Origin: Rhyacophila brunnea | Taxonomy: Eukaryota; Arthropoda; Insecta; Trichoptera; Rhyacophilidae | DNA length: 64,000 bases | Direction of reading: 5' to 3' | Assembly (NCBI GenBank): GCA_022495005.1 | Contig: JAGYXB010000797.1 | Coordinates: 744,001 to 808,000 of the forward strand | Shown here: positions 34,058-44,993 of the stretch, piece by piece | Layout: every line of letters begins with the position of its first letter | Position numbering within the stretch: position 1 is the stretch's first letter | The notes under the pieces: model-generated | Told to the model about the DNA's origin: nothing | What the model saw: only the letters and a program-made list of their open reading frames with translations | The model's database searches: none | Translations under genes and position numbers: made by a program

Positions 34058-35102
34058 ATGGCCGCGCGGCTTAAGGCGATACCTCTACCTACCAGAGGCA
34101 CCTAGCGGAAAAATACGAAGATTGCAATTTGATACATTTTTTTGATAACTACAATTTCAACTTTATAATAAATAATGTATCTGAAAACATTAAACAGAAA
34201 TATATTTTTTATTTTACGTCAAAGATAAACTTACAATTGTAAAAAAATGTGAATTTGTCAAAGGACCCCATTTTATTATTTTATAATATTTGATGGTCAT
34301 ATGTATTATTAAAATTTAGTTTATTAAGTTTTCTACGTTTTGCTTAAGAGATTTTTAACTAATTCATAGTTTTAATATTTTTTATATTTATTTAAAAAAA
34401 AAAGAGATAAGATTATAAAAATATAAATGTGTATCACTTGAAATCTTTTTTATTTATATCAAATCGAGCTTCAATATTGGAGTCCTGGGTCTAGGAAGTA
34501 CACATATTATTTTTTAATTTTTAATTTTTAATTGTGATAGCTTGAGCAAGTGGCCAACATTCATTTCTCGTTAAAAAAATCTGTCAATACCAGAGCGTTG
34601 GAGCGGAGCTCGGAGCAGGAGCACGGAGCAGGAGCACGGAGCAGTGGAGTAATAGGGTTTTACCCGGAGCAGGAGCGGAGCCGGGGCGCCGAAAATTTGT
34701 ATTACTCCACTGCTCGGGATTATTTTTTTTTATTCAATTTTCATCCTAAAATCAAATGAAAATATTATACTGGACACTTTGCAACACTGGAATTATTTGA
34801 AATACAGCAATACTGCCGAGTGATGAATAACCTCACTTTTTTATGCTGTCGGGTTTTGTTTAATAGAATTAATAATGAAAATCACGAATAATAAGTCTTA
34901 TTTCAAAACTATATTGTATTTTTTTACACGGAGCAGAGCAGAACCTGGAGCGAATCTGGAGCAAGCATTAGGTCCTGGAGCGAAGCTGAAGCAAATATTA
35001 GGTCCCGGAGTGGAGCAACTTAAAAAAAGAGTCCGCTCCAACCATCCGGTTAATACAAAATATCAACTCTGTGGAAACTGGAAACCCATTCAGACATGGT
35101 AA
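34058..35102 (+). mobile_element. Family A SINE, plus orientation, interrupted twice
   Basis: The head GATGGCCGCGCGGCTTAAG is at 34058. The sequence then departs for about 400 bp (to 34478) and resumes with GTCCTGGGTCTAGGAAGTAC, continuing to CTGTCAATAC. A 458-bp hAT-type element then interrupts it, after which the SINE tail continues (ACTCTGTGG ... CAGACATGGT) to about 35102. The mariner copy 2 starts 21 bp further on. This is the only plus-strand copy of family A in the window. Confidence 0.65.
34591..35048. mobile_element. hAT-like non-autonomous element with GGAGC repeats
   Basis: It begins CAGAGCGTTGGAGCGGAGCT and ends, on the minus strand, CGGATGGTTGGAGCGGAC, so the ends share GTTGGAGCGGA. 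The flanking 8-mers GTCAATAC (34583-34590) and GTTAATAC (35049-35056) differ at one base, fitting an 8-bp hAT duplication inside the SINE. Both subterminal regions are dense in GGAGC/GGAGCA units. An inner inverted pair, GAGCAGTGGAGTAATA with its complement, lies at about 34641-34712. ORFs of 69 and 75 residues here are products of the repeat. Confidence 0.7.
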
Positions 35103-35122
35103 AAAATATATACGTACGTATA

Positions 35123-36425
35123 TACGAAGGTGGGTCAATAATTCCTTAGAAAAAAGCATTAAAACAGTTTTTATATTTGTATTTTTTTTTTATTTCTCAA
35201 CATAATCTCCTTGGAGCTCAATACACTTGGTTAGACGTTTCTCAATTTTCTTTAAACTGTCAGAAAAATAAGTTTTCGGAAGGTCCTCAAAATAAGCATT
35301 TGTCCGATCGATGACTTCTTCATTTGAAAAAAAACGTTGTCCACTTAGCCATTTTTTTAAGTTTGGGAAAAGGAAAAAGTCACTGGGGGCTAAATCTGGC
35401 GAATACGGTGGGTGGTCGACCAATTCGAACTTCAATTCTTCAATTTTAGCCATTGATCGTAACCATGTGTGAACACGGGCATTGTCCTGATGAAAGAGGA
35501 TTTTTTTCCTGTTTAAATGAGGCCGTTTTTCTTCAATTTTGTTTTTTAGCTGGTCCAACAAAGATGCATAATAATTTCCTGTTATTGTTTTTCCTTTTTC
35601 CAAATAGTCAACGAAAATAATTTCACGTGCATCCCAAAATACAGTAGCCATAACCTTACCAGCCGATTTTACGGTTTTCGCCTTCTTTGGACATGGTTTG
35701 CCTTCGCAATCCACTGCTTTGACTGTTCTTTCGTCTCGGGAGTATAGTGGTGTATCCATGTTTCATCTACAGTCACAAAGCGACGAAAAATTCATCCGGA
35801 TTGCGTTGCATGGGCGACAACAGGGCTTTTGAGGCCACCACCCTATTGCGTTTATTGTCGACTGTGAGCAAACGCGGCACCCATCTTGCAGAAATATTTT
35901 TCATGCCCAATTTGTCATGTAAAATAGAAATGACGCTACCTTTGAGATCCCTGTAACCTCAATTATCTCACTCAACTTTAATCTTCGGTCACTTAACACC
36001 ATATCGTGGATTTTATTGATCATTTCTGTGTAGTCACCTCTACAGGACGTCCTGAGCGTGGTTCATCCTTTGTTGATGTACGACCACGTTTAAATTCATT
36101 TAACCAGTTATAAATAGTTGCAAGTGAAGGAGCAGATATGCCGTGAACTAAATCCAACTCATTTTTTATTTCCTTTGCTGTTAACCCTTTTATATTAAAA
36201 TGTTTAATAACAGCTCTAAACCCAATTTTCTCCATTTTCCATTTTTCCATTTTCCACAAGCAATTTTTTTTTTAAATGCATGAGAAACACACAACAACCC
36301 GACCAATCTGATTGAAACTTCGCAGCATACTGAATCGGTAGTGCCGCTGCATGAAAACAAACCGCTTACAGTACTAGTCGCGCCACCTGTCGGCTTTTCT
36401 AAGGACTTATTGACCCACCCTCGTA
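35123..36425 (-). mobile_element. Mariner element, mellifera-type, copy 2
   Basis: It is inverted relative to copy 1, with inverted ends CGAAGGTGGGTCAATAATTC (one change from copy 1) and CGAGGGTGGGTCAATAAGTC, and TA on both sides. The two copies are nearly identical by eye along 1.3 kb, including the non-coding leader. Confidence 0.95.
35190..36250 (-). pseudogene. Mariner transposase, copy 2, multiply frameshifted
   Basis: The same transposase as copy 1 on the minus strand. The C-terminal 189 codons (35759-35190) are open and carry the second and third catalytic Asp in FHQDNARVHT and SPDLAPSDFFLFP, ending GDYVEK. The N-terminal part is open from MEKWKMEKIGFRAVIKHF but stops after VEVTTQK because one C is missing near 36033. 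Single-base losses also occur in an A run near 35941 and a T run near 35789, and the loss at the SKQWIA position (near 35706) is the one shared with copy 1. In this copy the residue after HT in the second motif is W, where copy 1 has C. It cannot make an active enzyme. Confidence 0.95.
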
Positions 36426-36599
36426 TCATAACATGTTATAAATAACCTAAATGAGTGAATTAATAGTATATGTGTTAACAGTTAATTGCGTTAAAATAAG
36501 TCGGAGATACGTTAACCATTTGGTCCTACTCTGAGTTAGTAACTGCGGCGTATGTGTTCACCTGCAGTGAAAACTCCACAATCTTAATAATAAACATAT

Positions 36600-36770
36600 G
36601 AATATTGAATGCCAGGAGTGGGCGATGCGGGACTCCCCCGGGTGAACCTCTAGGCCGAAATTTTCACGGGACGAACTCTCCCGAAGGTTTCCGAGCGCCG
36701 AATCTCCGTCAATCCTTTGGGAAAGCCATTAATACTTAAGCGCACAAACTTCGCCGTGATAGTAATAAGC
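36600..36770. other. GC-richer island, unassigned
   Basis: The segment contains GGGACTCCCCCGGGTGAACC, CGGGACGAACTCTCCCGAAG and CGAGCGCCGAATCTCCG, distinctly GC-rich against the flanks. There is no long ORF and no family I recognise. It may be a remnant of an older insertion or an exon edge. Confidence 0.3.
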
Positions 36771-37141
36771 AAGACGGTTGTATTGTTTCCATGGGGTTTG
36801 ATTTACATAAGAGTGTTTGTGGTAATTATTACTTACGGTATGCAGTTCGGATGAAAGTTTCATTATCGGTATAATGTATTACGGTGAAGGGATGAATAAT
36901 AGGGAAAACTTGTATGAAATGATCCCTCGAGGTAAAATATTCCCTGCCGATTTTAATAATACGGGCAACTTAACTAAATCAAAACCTTATGCCTTCATCG
37001 CTGTGAATACACTCGTATTGGATAACGAAAAAACCCATTTTGATGATTATCTTTATAAATTTTAAGGTAAATATATGTCATTTAAAACAGTTTTACAATA
37101 TTTGAGACTTTCACGTTATTGTAACACATTTTTGGGTTGTT

Positions 37142-37215
37142 GCTACGAATTCTTTCTTCTTCTGTGCTTGACGTTTCAGGCTAGTTGAAGACGTCATTCT
37201 CGAAAGATTATTGAA
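37142..37215 (-). repeat. LINE 3' UTR-like motif (family R)
   Basis: On the minus strand it reads ACTAGCCTGAAACGTCAAG with CTTCTTTC-like flanks. It resembles the CAACGAGCCYGAAACGTCGAG segments at 59158-59215 and 59337-59395, which follow a LINE ORF fragment. Confidence 0.4.
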
Positions 37216-37276
37216 GCGCAAAAGTGTATCATAAAGGGATAGATTTAGCCCAGATTAAAAAAGGATGATAGTGAAC

Positions 37277-37432
37277 CAGTGGCGAAGGGTGGAGGTAGAC
37301 TGTTAAGATCCGAAATAAATAGTCTACACTAAACTTTGTCAGTCAAACATATTATTTGTTTTCATTGAACTAATACTACAATGTGTAGATAGTGTGTATT
37401 GGTTTTTAAAATTATATTAAACTCTGCTTAAT
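37277..37432 (+). mobile_element. Family G fragment, one arm
   Basis: Starts CAGTGGCGAAGGGTGGAGGT and matches the left arms at 11487 and 44994 through ATTTGTTTTCATTGAACTAA. It is cut off by a family C repeat. Confidence 0.6.
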
Positions 37433-37825
37433 TAAAAAAATAGTTTATTAAATTATTAGCAAGTGCAAGTGCATTAAAATTAAAATTTAGAGAGATTATG
37501 ACACCAGTTAGAAATTTAGGTAATTAATACCATAATTTAACATACAGAAGCCGATTGCCAAAAAATAATGCAATTTAGAAAGCGCTTCAGAGAGTATTGT
37601 TAAAACCGCTAAATAATTTCGTTGCAATTAGATAGGGCGCACATATGTTGTGTGTGAATCCCAGGTGCGCGGGTTTGAATCCGGCTACCCATTGTATTTT
37701 TTTCAAAAAGATTTTTTCTAGTGGTTATAATATATTATTTCTGGGTGTTTTTAAATTATGTATGTTCAATAAAGAATGTTATATTCTTAAATCTTGTGAA
37801 TTATTCGTTAAATAAAAAATAGTTT
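37433..37825 (+). mobile_element. Family C-type tRNA-core repeat
   Basis: It contains the pre-tRNA block GCAATTTAGAAAGCGCTTCA, a tRNA-like part with GGTTTGAATCC at about 37672, then AAAAAGATTTTTTCTAGTGG and the tail AAATTATGTATGTTCAATAA with CTTGTGAATTATTCGTT. The left inverted end is not evident. Confidence 0.55.
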
Positions 37826-38416
37826 AATTTTTAATATGTTAACGCATTGAAAATGGCGGCATTAATTTGCATATAATCTATACATGACTATCATACTTCC
37901 GACGAAACATTTAAAAAATCAGAACATAGTTTTCATTCAAAAATAACGTGGACATTTGTATAAAATTGTATTAAGTAAATATTTTCATCGAGATGTTTGT
38001 ATACAGTTTTGTATATAATGCTTATTTATTTACGAGCAGTTTTTTAGATGAGTATTATAACACATTTATATTATTGGTCAACAAACATTACAATTTTTCA
38101 ATTTGTATTTCGTGAAATGCTTTTTATTATAAGTATTTTTATGTGTGTATACTTCTCATGTAGTTTATATCATGTTTAGGATAATTCGGCGGCACTGACT
38201 GGATAACGCTGACAGTGTATCAGAATAATTTGGCGACGGGACAACTGGGTGCCACGGAAATGAATGAACCACGCGAAAGATTACAATGAAAATCACCAAG
38301 GAGAAACAACAAGTTCTCATATAAAGTATTTACCTATAACAAAGCAAGGTTTATGGTAGTTGCAAACACTCGTGCCACATTCTAATGAAACACAAAACCA
38401 CAGCGATATTTTTTTT
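37826..38416. other. AT-rich spacer, nothing recognised
   Basis: No gene or repeat match noted. Confidence 0.4.
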
Positions 38417-38624
38417 TCGACCATGTCCGATCCTAATAGGATCATATGGGCCTCCACAGAGTAGAGGTTTGTATTACTTATATTACCACTTGCTCAACCT
38501 ATTCGGTCCATACCCTGTCTCACACACAAATTGAAAAACAATATGTGTACTTGCCAGACCCAGGATTCAAACCTGTGACCCACGGCGTGATAGTCCAACG
38601 CTTAAGCCGCGCGGCCACCACGGG
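38417..38624 (-). mobile_element. Family A tRNA-derived SINE, copy 4
   Basis: Minus strand: GTGGCCGCGCGGCTTAAGCG, TTGGACTATCACGCCGTGGG, B box GGTTTGAATCC, then the tail with a small deletion near 38475-38485. The 68-residue plus-strand ORF over it is a shadow. Confidence 0.8.
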
Positions 38625-39123
38625 CGTTAATACAGCGATATTACGCCAATAATAAATTAATAAATGACATAATATAACGCACTTTTAACTGAGAAAATAT
38701 ATTCCACAAACTTTTAATATAACCTCCAAACGACAAATAATATTACGTGATATTTATAATTTATCAATATTCATAATAATTATAAACAACATAAGAATAC
38801 CTACCCTAAGTTTAACCCTTAAAATGGAAAATAGTATACAGGTCATTTACTGGTCATACTTTTACAAATATAAACTTTAAAATAATGCTTTCCCATTTGG
38901 GCGCCAATTTAGCAAATCCAATAATATTATTAGGCGTCCAACCCACATTTGAAAATGCGGAAGCCTCACAGTAAAGTTTATGAAAAACACGGGTAAGCAA
39001 ATAAAGCGCACAACTCAGGTTATTTCTGGGTTTCCTGACAATTCATCAACATTAATAAATAATATTTTCAAAATTATACTGAATTAAACTCTTCATTGGT
39101 TTAATTGAATTAATTAATAAATA
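38625..39123. other. AT-rich spacer, nothing recognised
   Basis: No gene or repeat match noted. Confidence 0.4.
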
Positions 39124-39568
39124 ATAATTACAAGATAAAAAGAACTTTTTTATATACAAGGTTTTAAAATTTTATGTTGAATCATATAAACTTGACTTGA
39201 CTAGCTTAAACGATCAAAAAAATCTGTACTTGATAGAAATAATACTGAAATGTCATTTTGACATGTCATATTGATTTCCATAGTAACGCACGTATATATT
39301 AATAATTTAGTTGCTAGGACCACCCCCTTAGACCCCAGACACCTAGCAACCAATAATGGTGTCGAAATAACTTTTCATACAAAACATAATTAACTGAAAA
39401 TGATGGCTAAAAGTATTTAAAAAATGCATTGGCATCGTGTTCTTATATATTATAAAAGTTTCAAATGTCCAGCTAGTCGGGAAGTTAGTTAAAATCTATT
39501 GCAAGATTTGTACCGGACGGAGAACCACCGGACAAATAAGAATACGGGCTAAGAAAAACGTTGTAAAA
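39124..39568 (+). mobile_element. Family M dispersed repeat, copy 3
   Basis: Full-length match to copies 1, 2 and 4 from TTACAAGATAAAAAGAAC to AGAAAAACGTTGTAAA. It has the GTTGCTAGGACCACCCCC segment followed by CTAGCAACC, a potential hairpin or RFX-type motif. Confidence 0.65.
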
Positions 39569-39609
39569 AATTATCATTTTAAAAAACTTCAGAAACAAAC
39601 CTTTTTAAA

Positions 39610-39690
39610 AAAATTGGACAAAGTGAGATTCGAACTTACAGCTCTCACTATTCAGACGAATATTCTAATCAGCTACCTATCCATATTATT
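39610..39690 (-). repeat. tRNA-like sequence (SINE head or tRNA pseudogene)
   Basis: On the minus strand it reads GATAGGTAGCTGATTAGAAT, TATTCGTCTGAATAGTGAG and AGTTCGAATCTCAC, a tRNA-like order with a B box one base off consensus at each end. The acceptor stem does not close, so it is not a functional gene. Confidence 0.45.
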
Positions 39691-40029
39691 ATAGTCATTA
39701 GAATTAATCCTAATGACTACGTTTTCTGAGAGTTTCAAATTATTCCAATGGAAGAGCAACTGGCTTTTGTAATTATGTAAGTCAATGAACGTTTTTATCA
39801 TCTTCTACGTGCCTACACTTTTTCGACTCTCATGTCAAAATCAAGTTGTTTTGTTTTTAGCGATTGGCACTGTATATTTTCTAGAAGAATGTTGTCTAAT
39901 ATCTATGGTCTGCGGGTTGGGTTCTATTATCTATGGATGTCATGTCTCAAGTAGTTTTAACGTACGCACACGAAGAAACTATAATAATAAATAATAATAA
40001 TTCAAATTACTAATACATTATAGTTGGCA

Positions 40030-40761
40030 CTCTTCATCAATGTTATTCTTCGGTGAATTCACAGAGATGGTGATCGTTCAAAATATTCTGCAAAATGACG
40101 AAATCATAGACAAAATTTGTCACTGCGACATCGTGACAGTAGGCGACATGCACCTCAATTTAATCACAACTTAAACGTTCGCTGACGAGTTGCCAGGGTA
40201 GAAAATGTCGCGGCATCAGGGGACAGACCAGAGGTATCAAAGTAAATGTAATACAGTCTCATTTATCTCCGCGGAAAAGGTTCGCTTTACGGCATTCGGA
40301 AAAAAACATAAAAGGATGTTATGAATACATTTCGCAGTCCGCCATTACAGATGTACATTTTCTCGCGACGCGTTTCATTGGGTTTATGTACAAAAAGAAG
40401 GGAAAAAGCATAATCTGCCTAACTTTTATTAATATTTTGCCGTAGGTAGGCGCAATTTAGGTATTTCAAAAATGTTCGACAAAGCACAGACAGACTCTAA
40501 TATTTTATTCAAACCATTTTGCAAACTTCCAATTTTAATCTTGCAATATTTATTCAAGGTTTTGTTTTTCAAACCCCACCAGAGATGGCATAGATTGAAA
40601 AACAATAAAGCGTAAATCCATTTTGCATTTTCAATTGTTTTTTTTTTTATATAAAAGAACTTTTTGAAAATAGTAAATGAGAATAGTCTGTAACTCTTTT
40701 TTATTATCAGACTTATTGATTATATTTGTAGTGAAACAATATTTAAATAAATATGTACAGA
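40030..40761. other. Spacer with a GC-richer part, no gene called
   Basis: At about 40040-40340 composition is more balanced and one frame is open for 42 codons (GEFTEMVIVQNILQNDEIID, then KICHCDIVTVGDMHLNLITT), but no family is recognised and no donor/acceptor pair could be assigned. Confidence 0.25.
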
Positions 40762-40932
40762 CCTACAAACTTATCTGAAGAATGGGATGGGGGACCCACT
40801 GTCGAAAACTACCCAATCAAGACTCGTAACTGGATACAATCTGACATTCAAATGAAATTTTCAATATGGCGTCCTATGGTAGTTTGTATTTCCATTTTTG
40901 CCACTCTACAGAAAATTTTGTACCTCTGTAGG
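40762..40932 (+). mobile_element. Family J MITE, copy 3
   Basis: Starts CCTACAAACTTATCTGAAGA, core AACTACCCAATCAAGACTCG, and ends near GTACCTCTGTAGG. It matches the copies at 20.0 and 25.2 kb. Confidence 0.7.
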
Positions 40933-41802
40933 CAAATTATCATTTACTAGTCGAGCTGTAGCCAGCTGTCTTTGCTAGTCATTAGATTCGGGTTGGCGTC
41001 CTAACCACTTAGAAGTAGATTTTAATATAATAATGGAATAAATGTAATAATAATGACACGCTTCAACTTGAGGCTGTTAATTACTCAGTGTATGATATAT
41101 TTTAGATTATTTATTCGCTCTAATGCCAGTTTAATATGATTTTTATGCTAATTTGTCATTTTTACGAGAATAGTTTTATTTTTCAGACATTTGGATTATT
41201 GCGGTAGAAATTATTAATTTTAATTTTCGATTGAGCAAGAACATAACGGATTGGTCAAATGGCTAACAACTATTTCTCGTATAAGGTATTTGAATATAAT
41301 TCTGTTGTGGGGAGTATATGGTAAATAAAAATATTATCGAGAAATCATCATTGTTATTACCTGTGAAATTAAATATAATTTAATAATTGGTAATGTGTGA
41401 TTAAATACGATTTTTCCCCAGGATTATCGATGTCTAGTTGGCAAGCGTATTATACAATATTTTCTCCTTTATCACTTTCTAATGAATGTCAAGAAAACCT
41501 ACTCTTAGTATCTCTGTATAATTGCAAAAATGTGTCGGAGGTAAGTAATAGAAATAATATAACAGAAACATATTATATAATATTATTATTATGTTATTGC
41601 CTATATTAATAATTTTAAAATTATTTATAATTTAAACATAGAAAACTCATATTACAATAAAAATGTCTTAATTGATTATTATGTTAATAGAAATGTCACA
41701 TCAATTTTCGATGTCAAGAGCAAATTCTAAATTTGAAAATAAACTAATAGGTACTACAAAATAATAAAGGAATAATTATTTTGTAATTTCTTCTTTTTTT
41801 AA

Positions 41803-42590
41803 GGGCGGACATGCTCAGCGTAGGTCAAAATGGAGCTTTTGTTAAATTTTCAAAGCATGATCCTGGACATACCTTAAACGTTGTAGATAATCTATTTACA
41901 TAATTTTGAAGCCTTATTATTTTTTATATTTATTTTAAACATTTGATGACTGCATAAAGTATTTTTATTACATTAAATAGTATTCTTTTAAACCTCTCGC
42001 TCTATTGTTTTAGAATATAGTCATATCTCAGTACATAAATGTGCAGTGGTGTTGAGATTTTTTACATTTATTAATTTTCAAACGCATTTATAAAACCATC
42101 AGTATAATTTATGTTGGCATTATTATAAAGAAATATTCACGATAAAAAATTATATTGATAATCTCTGTGATCCCAAATTTGACAAGAATTAGGCATTTTA
42201 TTATTTAAAAAATGGGCAAGATTAACACATTTGAAGATAATTCTAAAGATTCTCATTATAAGCTATGTTTTTGACCATTCAAGTGTGATAAACATTCTAC
42301 GAATAATCATTGCTTTATAATACGAGTAATTATTGACCTAAGAATAAGGTAGTGTTTTTTTGAAATACGCCATTTCTTTTGGCATTACCCAGTGGTTAAA
42401 CTACAACATACGGCCGTAGCCATAAATTGACAAACTATAATAATTGAAGTAAGGGTAAATGATGTTAACGCGCGTGTTTGAACATGTACCGCTTAAAATA
42501 ACGGTTAGGTTAGGTTAAGGAATGTCCAGGATCATGCTGTGAAAATTCAATAAAAGCTCCGTTTTGACTTACGCTGAGCATGTCCTCCCC
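41803..42590 (+). mobile_element. Family L inverted-repeat element, long copy
   Basis: The left end GGACATGCTCAGCGTAGGTC and the right end, GGACATGCTCAGCGTAAGTC on the minus strand, begin inverted repeats of about 75 bp that continue through AAAGCATGATCCTGGACAT to CCTTAA. The interior is non-coding. It has about 470 bp more than the short copy at 3761-4080. TTAGGTTAGG lies just inside the right arm. Confidence 0.75.
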
Positions 42591-42599
42591 TCCAAAATT

Positions 42600-43118
42600 T
42601 ACCACTCATTGTAACTGAACGAGACTGTATTTTTGATTGTTTTTTTTTTCTTATCTTGACTATCTTTTATTTTATTTTTCACTCTTTTACAAGTACTACC
42701 TATGTGGTTATTTTAATCATTTTTTAGCTTTCTTCGATGTATTTTTCATTACTGTATTTAATATTTTATTACATTTAATTATTCCATCAGTGCCCATATG
42801 TTATTGGGACTATCTTATTATTATATACTTATTCTTCTGTGATTGATCCTGTTGGTTGACCTAAATAAAAAAATCTCAGTATCCTATTACTTATTATATA
42901 TATATTATATAATATATACTTATAAAATACAGCCTTTTGACCTTTTATAATCCTTTAATCGCGGCAAACGTCATGATATATTATGAATACTAATCGTATA
43001 ATCTGTGTATCAAAATATATCGGTATAACTGAACCCCTGTCATGACATCACTGATGTAGGTTCATGGACAATTATTACTATTAGGCACATTAACACAATC
43101 TCTTCCGTCATTTCATAA

Positions 43119-43156
<38 letters not shown>

Positions 43157-44993
43157 TAAGTCAAAATAAAATCATCACCGGAAAGGATCAATCCACTAAA
43201 TAACTTCCGGTTTGGCCAGGTGTATGACTGAAACTTCTCCGGGAAATGCATACAGAATATTACATGACTCCACGATGTACTCAGTTGTATACTCACCATA
43301 CCTCACCAAGGATTGAAAAAAACTAACCATATAACCGTAAGAGTGAATGACAACGCATTCAGCATACGTATAATATCTTCAATATGCTTTAGAGTAAGAT
43401 AGAAGATATAAAAATAATCGATTTAGTGAAGTTAGGAGTGAAACCGGTAAATATTTTTTTTACTTTTGTGCTTATGGCAAAACTGAGAGTACGTGTTGCT
43501 GAAATATATAGCTTTGTGCGAGATATAAAGTTACTGGTCAATATTTTTAGTTAATTTATTAGAAAGGATGGTTAACTGTGTTTTGTTTAAATTTTGCAGC
43601 CATACTAAGAAGCAAGATGATGATATAACGTTTCATATATAATGTAAGTTAATAATAATAAAATGATCGTTATATTGTGCTTCATACGCAAAGAAGACGG
43701 CTTCATATAGCCGGACAATACCTCTCTCTCTCATTATTGCTCTGAGAGCCCCACTTAGGTATGATATAAGCACACCTGGACAACTACTACCATTGGATTC
43801 CTGTAAACCAGATCTCAATTATAATATTATTTATTAAAAATATTCAATTTTTACGTATAATCAGTCAGTACCTATTATATATAATATTATTTCGTAATGT
43901 TATGAGATAGCGGATCTGCAGTTTCACAATATTACGAATTAATATTATTTCATAGTAATTTCAACATATTATTTCATAAAGCGCCGGTCAATAAATAGCG
44001 GGTCAGAATCGATTAGACATCTCATTCGATTACAAGTTTCCGTTAAAGACACATCGCACCGAATTACCGTTATATTTATTATATTGCATCGATTATATGA
44101 AACAGTAAATAGATTCTTGCCTTCTCCATCATCACGAACAACTACTACCGTCTTTCATCTGCAATACCTATCCTCCGCTGAACCAGAATACTACACTTTG
44201 CTCACACTCATTGAACTCATCCAGAATATGACGAGAATTTCTCACGCCTGATGTTACCCACTCATGTAGCCAGGCATACTTATGCATACATTCAGTCTGA
44301 ATCAGCTCTCTTGTAGTCCAAAGAAGATTCTTCGAGCGAAGACTTTACAGTCATGATATGTTTTTACTTTGTTAGTATCAAACAATATAGCTTCTGAACA
44401 CGCTGATAATATGTCAAATCATATTGCATCTTCATGAGACCCTCGTAATACCATGTGTCTGCTTGCCATCTTCTTTACAGACTCCAATTAGCGCCTGCCT
44501 CGACCGAACTCACGATAAAACCAGAAAATATTAGTAGTATATACGTTTAATATTCAAATATTTCACTTGAGGTTATTGTTTTAGAATTGGTTACATATTT
44601 TTTCTAAAACTATTTTTTCATCGTGCGTAATCAAATCTGCCTGTATTTATGAATAAAATAGTATTAAACTGAAGGTTGATTACAAACCTGGTTATATTCA
44701 GCAGATACCTTTCTATATTTTTGATCAACTTTTGGGATGTTTTTTTTTCTATTATTTTGATTACTTTTATTTCACTGTTTGCCTTGTCCAATTATTAACT
44801 ATTTGCAGTCTCAATAATGTACTAGACTGTTTTTTGGAATCATCTCAAAATGGTGGAATATGGAATATAGTTACCCGACGTTAACTAATATCTTTACTTG
44901 AAGTCGTATTTTGTCAATCACGTTTAATTAACTATTTCAATATTTTTCTCGTATATTTCTTTTTTTAACCTACCTCCACACATAAGTAAGTAC
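42600..44993. other. AT-rich stretch, no gene called
   Basis: An (AT)n run lies at about 43124-43150. At 44110-44520 composition is more balanced and short minus-strand frames are open (for example TRELIQTECMHKYAWLHEWV), but stops are frequent and I recognise no family. Confidence 0.3.

Noticed and set aside
34550..35102. ORFs rich in Gly, Ala, Glu and Arg
   Set aside because: They are translations of the GGAGC subterminal repeats of a hAT-like element.
42637..42846. Hydrophobic 69-residue ORF resembling a membrane protein
   Set aside because: Phe, Leu, Ile and Tyr dominate because the DNA is a T-rich run; this is compositional.
44110..44520. Possible minus-strand coding region
   Set aside because: Open stretches of 30-40 codons occur in different frames with stops, and no family was recognised; not enough support for a gene or pseudogene call.
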